This document shows positions 43,525 to 51,971 of a DNA stretch of 64,000 nucleotides, piece after piece. Source of the stretch: Micromonospora sp. CB01531 (lineage in GTDB: Bacteria > Actinomycetota > Actinomycetes > Mycobacteriales > Micromonosporaceae); the NCBI RefSeq assembly GCF_001905095.1, contig NZ_LWLS01000001.1, positions 62,001 to 126,000 of the forward strand, given 5' to 3'. Position 1 is the stretch's first letter, and the number at the start of each line of letters is the position of its first letter. A program made the position numbers and the translations under genes. A model generated the notes under the pieces. It did no database searches and was not told the DNA's origin. It saw only the letters and a list, made by a program, of their open reading frames with translations.

Positions 43525-43866
43525 ATGCCCGCGTTCGCGCTCGCCCACCTGCGTACGCCGCAGATCAACGAGGACGTCCTGGAATACCTGGAGAAGATCC
43601 AGGCGACCCTCGACCCCTACCAGGGGCGGTTCCGGGTGCACGGCGCTTCGCCGGAGGTGATCGAGGGGGAGTGGCCGGGCACGGTGGTGGTCATCGAGTT
43701 CCCGGACGTCGAGCAGGCCCGCGCCTGGTACGCCTCCCCGGCGTACCAGGAGATCCTGCCGCTGCGCCTGCGGCACATCGAGGGCTCGGCGATCATCATC
43801 CAGGGCGTCGGGCCGGACTACAGCGCCGCGCGCACCGCCGCCCGGCTGCGCCAGGACGCCGGCTGA
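43525..43866 (+). CDS. DUF1330 family protein
   Basis: The 113-residue alpha/beta (ferredoxin-like) protein has the DUF1330 signature: VHGASPEVIEGEWPGTVVVIEFPD, then AWYASPAYQEILPLRL. The function is unknown. ATG 43525 has GGGGAGGGA upstream. Confidence 0.88.
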   Translation: MPAFALAHLRTPQINEDVLEYLEKIQATLDPYQGRFRVHGASPEVIEGEWPGTVVVIEFPDVEQARAWYASPAYQEILPLRLRHIEGSAIIIQGVGPDYSAARTAARLRQDAG

Positions 43867-43891
43867 GCCGGATCCCCCGCCCGGGGGAGTC

Positions 43892-43916
43892 GGTCCCCTC
43901 CCGCTCGGGAGGGACC
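43892..43916. terminator. Hairpin with one bulge
   Basis: GGTCCCCTCCCG pairs with CGGGAGGGACC around CT with one extra C, 25 bp after the DUF1330 gene and just before a membrane-protein gene. Confidence 0.45.
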
Positions 43917-43944
43917 GTGGGCGCGGCGGCGGCAGGGTGGACGC

Positions 43945-44916
43945 ATGACGCTCACCGTGCCGCCGCCGACCGTCGCCGCCACCCGGCGCCGTGCCGCCTG
44001 GCTGGCGTACGCCGCCGTGGCCTGGGCGATCGGCTACGGCACGCTGCGCGCGGCCTGGGCGGTGGCGGGGCCTCCGTCGTTCGGGCCGCTCGGGACCGAC
44101 CTGGTGGTGGTCACCGGCTGGTGGTCCGTGGCGCTCCAGGCCGTCGCGGCGGCGGCCGGCGTCGGGCTGGCCCGGGCCCACGCCTGGCGGCCGGCGCTGG
44201 CCGCGGCGGCCTGGGCGGTCTGCGCCGCCATCCTGCTCTCCTGCGCACTGGTGCTGCTGGACCTGGTCGGTTTCCTCATCCTCGACCTCAGCCCGGCGTT
44301 CACCCTGGCCGGATTCCTCAGCCGGGCGGGTGCGCTCACCGGCGCCGTGCTGCTGCACGCGGCGGCGCTCGCGCACCTTCGCCGATTCCGGGGGGACTGC
44401 GGCCGGTGCGGCCGGGCTCGCGGGTCCGGTGGGCTGGCGCCGCGCTGGGCCCGGGTCGCGGCGTGGGCGGCGGTCGCCGGCTGCCTGGTGCGGCTCGCCG
44501 CCCAGGTGGCGGTGGGTTTCGGGGACCTGCCGCTGGCGCAGGGCGCCTCGGTGGTGGCGTTCGAGGTGGGGTTCCTGCTCGCCGGGGTGCTACTGCCGCT
44601 GGCCCTGGTGTACCGGTGGGGGACGGTGTGGCCGGGATGGGTGCCGCTGCTCGCCGGCCGTAGGGTGCCCCGCCTGGTGCCGCTGGCACCGGCGGTCGTC
44701 TTCGCGGTGGGGCTGGTCAGCTATTTCGGTGTCGGTCTCGCCCAGCTCACCGTCGAGACCGCGACCGGCAGCGTCGACCTGGGCGACGGGCGTTACCCGC
44801 TGGGCTTCTTCTGGTTCGCCGAGTCCGGCTACTGGCTGTGGGGCTGGGGGCTGGGCGTCGCCGCAGTCGGTTATCACCTGCGGACCCGCCGGGCGTGCCG
44901 GCACTGCGGGCGGTGA
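43945..44916 (+). CDS. Multi-pass membrane protein of unknown function
   Basis: The 323-residue protein has about eight hydrophobic segments, beginning AWLAYAAVAWAIGYGTLRAAW. Two short CxxC pairs stand out: CGRCG in the central loop (GDCGRCGRARGSG) and CRHCGR at the extreme C-terminus, a possible metal site or redox pair. Similar proteins in actinobacteria are annotated only as hypothetical. CAGGGT six bases before the ATG suggests a leaderless start. Confidence 0.7.
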   Translation: MTLTVPPPTVAATRRRAAWLAYAAVAWAIGYGTLRAAWAVAGPPSFGPLGTDLVVVTGWWSVALQAVAAAAGVGLARAHAWRPALAAAAWAVCAAILLSCALVLLDLVGFLILDLSPAFTLAGFLSRAGALTGAVLLHAAALAHLRRFRGDCGRCGRARGSGGLAPRWARVAAWAAVAGCLVRLAAQVAVGFGDLPLAQGASVVAFEVGFLLAGVLLPLALVYRWGTVWPGWVPLLAGRRVPRLVPLAPAVVFAVGLVSYFGVGLAQLTVETATGSVDLGDGRYPLGFFWFAESGYWLWGWGLGVAAVGYHLRTRRACRHCGR

Positions 44917-44951
44917 CGGGGGGACAGTCGCGCTGCTCGCGGCCGCCGAGG

Positions 44952-44976
44952 CGGACACCGGCCCGACCGGTGTCCG
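44952..44976 (+). terminator. Perfect 10-bp hairpin
   Basis: CGGACACCGG (44952-44961) pairs with CCGGTGTCCG (44967-44976) around CCCGA, 35 bp after the membrane-protein gene. Confidence 0.7.
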
Positions 44977-45047
44977 TCAGGGGCGCCACGGGCCGTCGTA
45001 CCTTTCCGGATGTCCCGCTTCGACCGTCCCCTGTGGAGGCTGCTCTC

Positions 45048-45374
45048 ATGTGCAGCAGTGCGTCCGTCGTCCGTCCCGTCGGCCTGTCCGGCGCGGGTGA
45101 CCCGTCTGGCGAGGTGCTGCGGGAGATCCCGCTGCCGCCGTACGTGACCGGCGAGGACGCCCAGTTTGCGGCCCGGGCGGTGGTGGTGCATGCACCGCAG
45201 CGCTGGTCGGGCGGGACGATCTGCCGCAGTGAGGCCAGTCCGCACCCGTGCCGGCTGCACCGCTGGGGACGGCGGGTGCTGGTGCTGCACGGGCTGCCGC
45301 CTGCCGAGATCGACGCTCTGATCGAGCGCGGCGACCCGAACGCCGAGCCGCGCCCGCACCGGCCCGGCGCCTGA
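45048..45374 (+). CDS. Hypothetical protein
   Basis: The 108-residue protein has two Cys in GGTICRSEASPHPCRLHRWGRRV and an acidic/Pro-rich tail. It has no membrane segment and no family I recognise. ATG 45048 has GGAGG upstream. It ends next to a 19-bp terminator hairpin. Confidence 0.6.
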   Translation: MCSSASVVRPVGLSGAGDPSGEVLREIPLPPYVTGEDAQFAARAVVVHAPQRWSGGTICRSEASPHPCRLHRWGRRVLVLHGLPPAEIDALIERGDPNAEPRPHRPGA

Positions 45375-45417
45375 CCGGTGAAGCCCCGGCCCGTCCCGCG
45401 GGCCGGGGCTTCACCGG
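45375..45417. terminator. Perfect 19-bp hairpin between convergent genes
   Basis: Arms 45375-45393 and 45399-45417 are perfectly complementary around TCCCG. The hairpin fills the gap between the stop codons of two convergent genes. Confidence 0.85.
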
Positions 45418-45419
45418 AG

Positions 45420-47003
45420 TCAGCAGACGATCGGCTTCACCCAGGAGCACTCCCTGCCCTCGGGCGCCCGGGGTGCCTCCGGCGCCGTCGGCACCGTCAG
45501 CCGCGCCGTGGTCGTCCCCTCCTCGGTGTACGCGGCCAGCGCGATCGCGATCTGGTCTTCCAGCCCCTTGACCGACGAGGTCAGGTAGTTGTTCAGCACG
45601 ATGGAGAAGGCCAGCAGGCGCCCGTCCGCGTCGGTGACGTAGCCGGAGAGGCTGGACGCCCCGGTGAGGCTGCCGGTCTTGGCGTGCACGTTGTTCGCGG
45701 CGGCCGTGCCGCGCATCCGGCTGCGCAGCGTGCCGCCGACGAAGCGGTCGGCGTTGCCGGCCACCGGCAGGGCCGCGTACCAGGAGTCGAACCAGGGTTC
45801 GGTCCGGACCGCGGCGAGTAGCGCCACGAACTGGGACGGCGGGATCATGTTGCGTCGGGAGAGGCCGGAGCCGTCGCGTTGGCGCAGCGTGCCGGTGTCC
45901 ACTCCGGAGTTGCCGGCGTACGTCCCGATCGCGGCGAGCCCGGCGGACCAGGTGCCGGAGCCGGACAGGACCCGGCCCAGCTCCTTGGTGAGCACCTCCG
46001 CGTGGCCGTTGTTGGAGAGTTTGAGGAACGGCACCATCAGCTCGGCCAGCGGCATCGAGTCGTGGCGGGCGATCGTGGTGGCGTCGCGCGGGGTGGCCTC
46101 GCCCAGCACCGTCCGGCCGAGGACGCGCACTCCGTGCCGCAGCAGCGCCGACCGGAAGATGTCAGCGGCGTACCCGGTCGGCTCCCAGACCGTCATCCAG
46201 TCGCTCGCCGGGTCCTCGCCGACCGCGATCTGGCCGGTCACCACGATGGTGTTGCCGCCGTGCTCGCGCTCGAAGGAGATGCTCGTCTCGCCGGTGGCGA
46301 CCGTCTCGGCCCGGTTGTCGATCCGCAGCCAGCCGTTGGGCGGGGTCATGGTGACCACCGGCGGCGCGCCCGCCGCGCCGGCCGGGGCGGCGTGCACGAT
46401 CACGGTACCGGCGTCGTAGTCGGTGTCCGGGGCCACGGTCAGCGCCGAGACCTGCGCCGCGTAGTAGTAGGACTCGTCGTCCCAGGTCCAGTCCGGGCCC
46501 AGCCGGGTGCGGTCGTAGCGGGTGTCGTCGGCAACCAGGGTCCCGGTCACGACCCGTACGCCCGCGGCGGCGACCCGCGCGGCCAGCTCGTCGTAGTTCT
46601 CGGCGAGCATGGTCGGGTCGCCTCCGCCGCGCAGGTACAGGTTGCCGGTGAGCACCCCGGCGCGGCGTACGCCGTCGTTGGCGACGTCGGTGGTGAAGCG
46701 GTGGCCGGGGCCGAGCAGTTTCATCGCCGCGGTCGAGGTGAGCAGCTTGGTGTTCGAGGCGGGGATCAGCCGGCGGTCACCGTTGCGGTCATAGAGGGTC
46801 CGCCCGGTGGCGGTGTCCACCACGACCACGCCCGCCTGCGCCCCGGCCAGCCGGGAGTCGGCGAGGACCGCGTCGATGGCCGCGTTGAGCCGGGTCTGCG
46901 CGGGGGTGGGCGACTCGGCGGTGGCGGTCGAGGCGCCGGCCGTGGCCGCGGTGGCGACCACTGCCAGCACGGCGAGCGCCCGCGGAAAGAGACGACGATG
47001 CAT
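45420..47003 (-). CDS. dacB: D-alanyl-D-alanine carboxypeptidase/endopeptidase (PBP4, peptidase S13)
   Basis: The 527-residue exported protein has a signal peptide ending near TATAES and all three penicillin-binding motifs: SNTK in IPASNTKLL, SNN in LKLSNNGHAE and KTG in VHAKTGSLTG. The large insert between the first and second motifs is typical of S13. It trims or cross-link-cleaves peptidoglycan outside the membrane. A short C-terminal extension with two Cys (RECSWVKPIVC) could form a disulfide. Confidence 0.92.
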   Translation of the reverse strand: MHRRLFPRALAVLAVVATAATAGASTATAESPTPAQTRLNAAIDAVLADSRLAGAQAGVVVVDTATGRTLYDRNGDRRLIPASNTKLLTSTAAMKLLGPGHRFTTDVANDGVRRAGVLTGNLYLRGGGDPTMLAENYDELAARVAAAGVRVVTGTLVADDTRYDRTRLGPDWTWDDESYYYAAQVSALTVAPDTDYDAGTVIVHAAPAGAAGAPPVVTMTPPNGWLRIDNRAETVATGETSISFEREHGGNTIVVTGQIAVGEDPASDWMTVWEPTGYAADIFRSALLRHGVRVLGRTVLGEATPRDATTIARHDSMPLAELMVPFLKLSNNGHAEVLTKELGRVLSGSGTWSAGLAAIGTYAGNSGVDTGTLRQRDGSGLSRRNMIPPSQFVALLAAVRTEPWFDSWYAALPVAGNADRFVGGTLRSRMRGTAAANNVHAKTGSLTGASSLSGYVTDADGRLLAFSIVLNNYLTSSVKGLEDQIAIALAAYTEEGTTTARLTVPTAPEAPRAPEGRECSWVKPIVC

Positions 47004-47362
47004 GTACCGATGCTGCCATGGAGTTTTCTTCCGGAAAAGGCTCTGGAGCGAAAGTTATCGCCGTAATGGTCGCCGCCAACGGAAGCGCGGTTGAAACTCC
47101 GCCGAATACCCACCTCGCGGACCGCAAAACCCCTGGCCAACCCCCTGGTCACCCATTCGGGTGCCCCACCCGCAGCCTCGGTGTCCACTGATCTGGCTCT
47201 ATTTGACGGATGCCCGCGTAGGGGGCACCGTAGGCCATGAGGGCGGTGCGAGCTGCCCAGATTTGCCCGGCGAAGAGTGATTCGCCGTTCCGGTTCCGGG
47301 CCCGGCCGCGTACGGCCGCGTCGACCCGTCCTCGATCCCGAACCTGCCACGAGGAGTCCGCC
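47004..47362. other. Divergent intergenic region, dacB / HesB-like gene
   Basis: No gene is supported here. TTTTC-TTCCG-GAAAA (47024-47038) is a small AT-rich dyad just upstream of dacB that could be an operator. Confidence 0.35.
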
Positions 47363-47644
47363 ATGTTGACCATGACCGACAACGCCGTCCTGGTGATCCG
47401 CGACCTCGCTGAACAGCAGGACGTCGCCGATGGCGGCGGGCTGCGCATCGCCGCCGACACCGACGCCGGCTCGCTCTCTATCGAGCTGGTGCCGCAGCCG
47501 GCGCAGGGCGACCAGGTCGTCGACACCCAGGGTGCCCGGATCTTCCTCGACGCCGACGCCGCCCAGCTGCTCAACGACACCTCCGTCGACGCGGTCGTCG
47601 ACGAGGAGGGGATCGTCCAGTTCGGCTTCACCACAAAGGAGTGA
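47363..47644 (+). CDS. HesB/IscA-like fold protein without the iron-sulfur cysteines
   Basis: The 93-residue protein has the HesB outline: DNAVLVIRDLA, GLRIAADTDAGSLSIELVPQP and VFLDADAAQLL-like IFLDADAAQLLND. None of the three Cys that bind Fe-S in IscA/ErpA is present; the whole protein lacks Cys. It cannot be a standard cluster carrier. Actinobacteria have such paralogues, of unknown role. ATG 47363 follows GAGGAG. Confidence 0.8.
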   Translation: MLTMTDNAVLVIRDLAEQQDVADGGGLRIAADTDAGSLSIELVPQPAQGDQVVDTQGARIFLDADAAQLLNDTSVDAVVDEEGIVQFGFTTKE

Positions 47645-47654
47645 CGGCCGCCGG

Positions 47655-48755
47655 TCACCCGGCCCGGCGGTGAGTCTCACCGCCGCGGTGCGGCCGGCCG
47701 GAGCGGCCCCGCTCAGGCCCGTCCGCGTGCCACGGCTCGTCGTGCTGCTCGCGCCCGGCGGGGAGCAGCGCCGCCAGCACGTGGGCCAGGTGGTGCGAGG
47801 TGCTCCAGGCGATCCAGTTCGCCGTCGAGCCGGCCCCCGCACCCCGCCGGGCCCGGCGCAGGATCTCGTGATCGCCCCAGGAGAAGCCGGCCCCGGCAAC
47901 CGGCCAGTGCGGCGCCGCCACGAGCGTGCGGCACAGGTCGGCGAAGCGCTCGTCACCCCGGCCGCCCCGCCGCGACCACCGATAGAGCCACCACGCCTCG
48001 TCCGTGGTGTAGCGCAGCGTCGGCAGCCGGTCGCCCGGCCCCTCCGCGTCTGGCACCGCGCAGCAGACTCCGTAGTCGCCGTAGCCGACGCCGAGGTCGG
48101 CCAGCCGCTGCCAGAGCAGCCAGTCGAAGCGGTCCAGGCGGACCGGTTCGTCGGTGGGCAGCCGGGCCAGCGTCGGCGGCATCGCGCCGGCCACCAGGGT
48201 CACCGAGCGCCACGCGTGCCGCCGGGCCCACTCCGCCAGCCGCCGGATCCGGGGCTCGGCCAGCCGGACGTCCGCCGGGCAGCAGACGTCCCCGGCGTCG
48301 ATCAGCAGGTCGCACTGCTCCGGCACCAGCCGGGCCAGCCGCCACACCCGCTCCACCGCGCCGGTCGTCGCGTCCGGGCCCGCCCGGTCCTGCCCGGTCC
48401 GCAGCCGCAGCACCGCCCGCTGGACGTGCGCCCGTGCGGCGGCGCCGTGCGCCACCAGCCGCCGGTGGCTCTCCGCGAGCCCGATCACCGGCACCAGCGG
48501 TACGCCCCAGCGGACCAGCTCGCTGCGCGGCCCGTCCGGCAGCGCCGAGACATCGACCGAGGGAAGCAGCCCGGCCGGAAGTCGGCCGACAAGGTCCACG
48601 GTGTACGGCTCCACCGCGTGGATGTCGATGACCGGAGCGAGCAGCGGAGCGGTGACCTCGTCGAGATGGGCCAGCGCCTCCAGCTCACCCCGGCGGCCAT
48701 TGAGTACAGGACGGTAGACCGCAGCGGCCGCCCGACCCCCGTGGGCGGGCACCAT
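47655..48755 (-). CDS. Beta-protein family (phage T4 Beta-like)
   Basis: The 366-residue protein opens YRPVLNGRRGELEALAHLDE, then VTAPLLAPVIDI, which resembles the N-terminal signature of the T4 'beta protein' family. Later it has a TIM-barrel-like VPLVPVIGL and LLIDAGDV, and YGDYGVCCAVPDA followed by LRYTTDEAWWLYRW. The family occurs in phages and in bacterial accessory loci and its activity is unknown. A -10-like TACATT lies five bases before the ATG with no Shine-Dalgarno. Family assignment is by eye. Confidence 0.55.
   Translation of the reverse strand: MVPAHGGRAAAAVYRPVLNGRRGELEALAHLDEVTAPLLAPVIDIHAVEPYTVDLVGRLPAGLLPSVDVSALPDGPRSELVRWGVPLVPVIGLAESHRRLVAHGAAARAHVQRAVLRLRTGQDRAGPDATTGAVERVWRLARLVPEQCDLLIDAGDVCCPADVRLAEPRIRRLAEWARRHAWRSVTLVAGAMPPTLARLPTDEPVRLDRFDWLLWQRLADLGVGYGDYGVCCAVPDAEGPGDRLPTLRYTTDEAWWLYRWSRRGGRGDERFADLCRTLVAAPHWPVAGAGFSWGDHEILRRARRGAGAGSTANWIAWSTSHHLAHVLAALLPAGREQHDEPWHADGPERGRSGRPHRGGETHRRAG
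47665..47685 (+). terminator. Hairpin after HesB-like gene
   Basis: CGGCGGTGAG-T-CTCACCGCCG is a near-perfect palindrome 20 bp after the HesB-like stop, inside the 3' end of the convergent gene. Confidence 0.5.
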
Positions 48756-48979
48756 ACTTCAATGTATCGGGCGATTCGCGTTCGCCCACACTTTCGGTGG
48801 AATCGGGACGTCGTTGACGGCCGCTGACCAGCGGTGCTGGCACGGGCGGGCGGGCGTCGCCCGGGCAGGACACCAACAGCCCTGACCGTCTCCTGAGCCG
48901 ACTGTGTGCTCGCGCGCCGGCACTTCGGGGCCGGGCAGACGATGTCCGCCCGGGGCCCCGGAGCTGTGCGGAGGGCTGC

Positions 48980-49588
48980 TCAGTCGTCGTCGCGGTTTCG
49001 GGGCCGGTCCCCGCCGTGGTCGTCGCCGACGTCGTGGTTCCGGTCGTCGCTGCCGGTACGGGTGCCGCCGTGGTCGTCACCGCGGTTGTCCGTGCCGGTG
49101 CGGGACCGGTCTCCGCCGTGGTCGTCGCCGACGTCGTGGTTGCGGTCGTCGCTGCCGCTGCGGGCGGCGGTGCGGTCGTCGCCGCGGCGACCGTCGTCGG
49201 CCCGCCGCTGCTCGATCTCGACCACGGTGCCGTCACCCCGGTCGACCTTCACCTCGTACGTGGTGCCGCCCCTGGCCACCTTGACGCTCCACACCCGACG
49301 GCCGTGCTCCAGCTCGGCCTCGATCTCCACGATCCGGCCGCCGCCGAGCCGGGCGAGCGCGATCTCCCCCGCCCGCTTGCCGCTCACCGCACCGTCGGCG
49401 GTGCCGCTCGGCGTCGCCCCGCTGGACGTCGCCTCGTCGTCCGGCTTGGGGTTGTCGTCGACGGTCGCTGCGGCGAGCGCGGGGCCGGGAGCCGGCCGGT
49501 CGGCCGCGGTCACGCCCAGCGCCACACCGGTCACCGCCAGCACCGCGGCCCCGCCGGCCGCCGCCAGGACCAAAGAAGTTCGTCGCAT
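48980..49588 (-). CDS. Secreted PepSY-domain protein with Asp/His/Arg-rich repeats
   Basis: The 202-residue protein has a signal peptide (RRTSLVLAAAGGAAVLAVTG), a PepSY domain (AGEIALARLGGGRIVEIEAE, then VWSVKVARGGTTYEVKVD) and a C-terminal ~60 residues of near-tandem copies of SDDRNHDVGDDHGGDR. PepSY domains often inhibit peptidases or bind metal. The His/Asp tail looks metal-binding. It starts at ATG 49588 (GGTGGAG upstream) 81 bp downstream of a histidine kinase gene and co-directional with it. Confidence 0.8.
   Translation of the reverse strand: MRRTSLVLAAAGGAAVLAVTGVALGVTAADRPAPGPALAAATVDDNPKPDDEATSSGATPSGTADGAVSGKRAGEIALARLGGGRIVEIEAELEHGRRVWSVKVARGGTTYEVKVDRGDGTVVEIEQRRADDGRRGDDRTAARSGSDDRNHDVGDDHGGDRSRTGTDNRGDDHGGTRTGSDDRNHDVGDDHGGDRPRNRDDD
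48990..49175. repeat. Imperfect tandem DNA repeat in the PepSY gene
   Basis: Two ~50-base copies encoding the SDDRNHDVGDDHGGDR block, separated by a diverged GTDNRGDDHGG unit, lie within the 3' end of the gene. Confidence 0.65.
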
Positions 49589-49669
49589 CGTCTCCACCTT
49601 TCCTCGGTTGTGCCGTCGAGGATCGGTCCGGAGTGGATAGCGGCGCGCTACCCGGGAGATAAGCCCGGG

Positions 49670-50947
49670 TTAAGGCCGGGGCGGCCCGAGCCGCAGCAGC
49701 ACGAGCGCTCCACCGCCGGGGGCGGTCTGCAGCTCCAGCCGGCCACCGCTGGCCCGGGCGGCCCGGTCGGCGATGTCCAGTCCCAGCCCGGTCGAACCCG
49801 CGTGGCTGGTGCCCCGGCGGACCGTTCTGGACGGCAGTCCCGGGCCGGAGTCGGCGACGGTCAGCGCGACCTGCCCGGCGTCCGAGACGAGCCGCACCGC
49901 GAATGGTGTTCCGTCCGGCGTGTGGGCGAAGACGTTGCCCAGCAGGGCGTCCACCGCCGCGGCCAGTTCGTCCTCGGGCACCCCGACTGGCAACGGGCCG
50001 GGCGCCAGCTCGACGGTGACGGTGCGGCCGGTGTCCTCGGCGAGCACCGACCAGAACGCCACCCGCTCGCCGACGACCGCCGCCGCGTCACAGCCGGCCC
50101 GGCCGTCCGCCGCCGAGCTGCGCCAGCGGGCCTGCCGGATCAGCCCGCTGACCGCGCGTTCCAGGCCGTCCACCGCGGTGGTCAGCCGGGTCGCGTCGGC
50201 CGGGTCGCGCAGCGACTCGGCCTCCAACCGCAGCGCGGTCAGCGGGGTACGCAGCCGGTGCGAAAGGTCCGCCACCTGCTCGCGTTCCTCGCGCAGCAGC
50301 ACCTGGATCCGCCCGGCCAGGTGGTTCAACGCGCCGGCGACCTCCCGTAGCTCGGCCGGCCCGGCCGGGGTGACCCGGGCGTCGAGCTCGGCGTTGGCCA
50401 GCCGGTGGGAGACCGCGGACAGTTCACTGATCGGTCGGACGAGGGTACGGGCCAGCCGGTCGGCGACGACCAGCCCGACCAGCACCAGCAGCACGCCGAG
50501 CAGCGCCAGCACCAGCCAGGCCCGGTTCACCCCGGCGGTGAGCTCCGACCGGGGCACCACCGTTTTGATCACCCCGGTCCCGTCGTCGAGGCCCTGGACC
50601 GCGATGACCACCTCCCGACCGCCGGCCGACTCGGCGGTCAGGCTCTCCCCCCGCGCGGCGAGCGCCACCGCGGGGGTACGCGCCACCGGCGCGCCGAGCA
50701 CCGTGCCGTCGGGCAGGAACACGCTCACCGAACGACCGGTGTCGGCGGCGAACTGCCCCACGGACAGCCGGATCGTGTCCGGGTCGGCCGTGCCGACCAC
50801 CGGCACCAGGCGCTGCACGTCGGCGGTGGCCCGCACGGTCGCCCGGTCCGCGGCGACAGTGCGCAGCAGCAGCGCCAGCGGCACCAGGAAGGCGGTCAGG
50901 ACGAGCACGCTGACGGCGGCGACGAGCAGCGCCAGCCGGCCCCTCAC
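49670..50947 (-). CDS. Sensor histidine kinase (OmpR-type system)
   Basis: The 425-residue protein has an N-terminal membrane helix, an extracytoplasmic sensor region, a second helix (LVLALLGVLLVLVGLVVAD), HAMP (RLARTLVRPISELSAVSH) and HisKA with the His in DLSHRLRTPLTALRLE. The ATPase domain shows ALLGNVFAHTPDG (N-box) and SGPGLPSR (G1). It overlaps the response-regulator gene by four bases. The downstream PepSY protein could modulate it or be its target. Confidence 0.9.
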   Translation of the reverse strand: MRGRLALLVAAVSVLVLTAFLVPLALLLRTVAADRATVRATADVQRLVPVVGTADPDTIRLSVGQFAADTGRSVSVFLPDGTVLGAPVARTPAVALAARGESLTAESAGGREVVIAVQGLDDGTGVIKTVVPRSELTAGVNRAWLVLALLGVLLVLVGLVVADRLARTLVRPISELSAVSHRLANAELDARVTPAGPAELREVAGALNHLAGRIQVLLREEREQVADLSHRLRTPLTALRLEAESLRDPADATRLTTAVDGLERAVSGLIRQARWRSSAADGRAGCDAAAVVGERVAFWSVLAEDTGRTVTVELAPGPLPVGVPEDELAAAVDALLGNVFAHTPDGTPFAVRLVSDAGQVALTVADSGPGLPSRTVRRGTSHAGSTGLGLDIADRAARASGGRLELQTAPGGGALVLLRLGPPRP

Positions 50948-51648
50948 CGGCTGGCCCCGGGAGCCTCCAGCCGCACTCCGACTCCCCGGATCGTGTGCAG
51001 GTAGCGCGGTTCCTGAGCGGTCTCGCCCAGCTTGCGGCGGAGCCAGGACAGGTGTACGTCGACGGTCTTGTCGGCGCCGCCGTACGGGATCTGCCAGACC
51101 TCGGTGAGCAGCTCCCGCTTGCTGACCACCTGCCCGGGGCGGCCGGCGAGGTGGTGCAGCAGGTCGAACTCGCGCGGGGTCAGCTCGACCGGGACGCCGT
51201 CCAGGCTCACCTGCCGGGCGCGCGGGTCGATCCGCAGCCCGCCGACCACCAGCGTCGGATCCGCCGCCCCGGGGTCGCCGGCCGAACGGCGCAGCACGGC
51301 CCGGACTCGGGCGTCCAGCTGCGCCGCGGTGAACGGTTTCACCAGGTAGTCGTCGGCCCCGGTGTCGAGCAGCCGGACGATCTCGCTCTCGTCGTCCCGC
51401 GCGGTGGCCACGATCACCGGCACCGAGCTGACCGCGCGCAGCATCCGCAGCAGCTCACGACCGTCCAGGTCGGGCAGTCCCAGGTCGAGCACGACCAGGT
51501 CGGGCCGGTCGTCGAGCGCGTCGCGCAGCCCGGTCATCGCGGTCGAGGCGGCGGCCACCGCGTGGCCGCGCTCCCGCAGGGCCCGGATCAACGGGGTACG
51601 GATGGTCAGGTCGTCCTCGATGAGCAGCAGCCGGGGCACAGGGTGCAC
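50944..51648 (-). CDS. OmpR/PhoB-family response regulator
   Basis: The 234-residue protein has receiver motifs LLLIEDDLTIR, LVVLDLGLPDLDG (phospho-Asp) and YLVKPF, and a winged-helix output domain with LTPREFDLLHHLAGRPGQVV and DVHLSWLRRKLG. It starts with GTG 51648. It is the first gene of the RR-HK-PepSY operon. The layout resembles Streptomyces CseBC-type envelope-stress systems. Confidence 0.92.
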   Translation of the reverse strand: MHPVPRLLLIEDDLTIRTPLIRALRERGHAVAAASTAMTGLRDALDDRPDLVVLDLGLPDLDGRELLRMLRAVSSVPVIVATARDDESEIVRLLDTGADDYLVKPFTAAQLDARVRAVLRRSAGDPGAADPTLVVGGLRIDPRARQVSLDGVPVELTPREFDLLHHLAGRPGQVVSKRELLTEVWQIPYGGADKTVDVHLSWLRRKLGETAQEPRYLHTIRGVGVRLEAPGASR

Positions 51649-51971
51649 GGTAGCCCGCTGGAGCCGTCCAGGTCAGTCCTCGTCCGGGTTGCCGAGGCGG
51701 TCCGGTCTTCGACCGAAGGCCCGATTGAGTCCGCAGAAATGTTAGCTGGGCTAATGATGCGGTTCGAGCTGGTCGGATTGCGGGTTTGGCGGTGCGGGCA
51801 GGTGGGCCCGGATGATCGTTCCGATCGGTCGGGACCAACGTCCGCCCTGACGGCATCGATCTTGACTAGCACTGAGAGGCGGATCACACTTCCGGGCAGC
51901 TTTGGCTGCCGAAGGCCGTGCTGAAACCCGAACTGAGCGGCCCTCGGACCCCCCTGCCTGGAAGGACTCTC
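51649..51971. other. Divergent intergenic region, response regulator / M14 peptidase
   Basis: No gene here. TTAGC-TGG-GCTAA (51742-51754) is a perfect dyad in the middle and a candidate operator for either neighbour. Confidence 0.4.
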
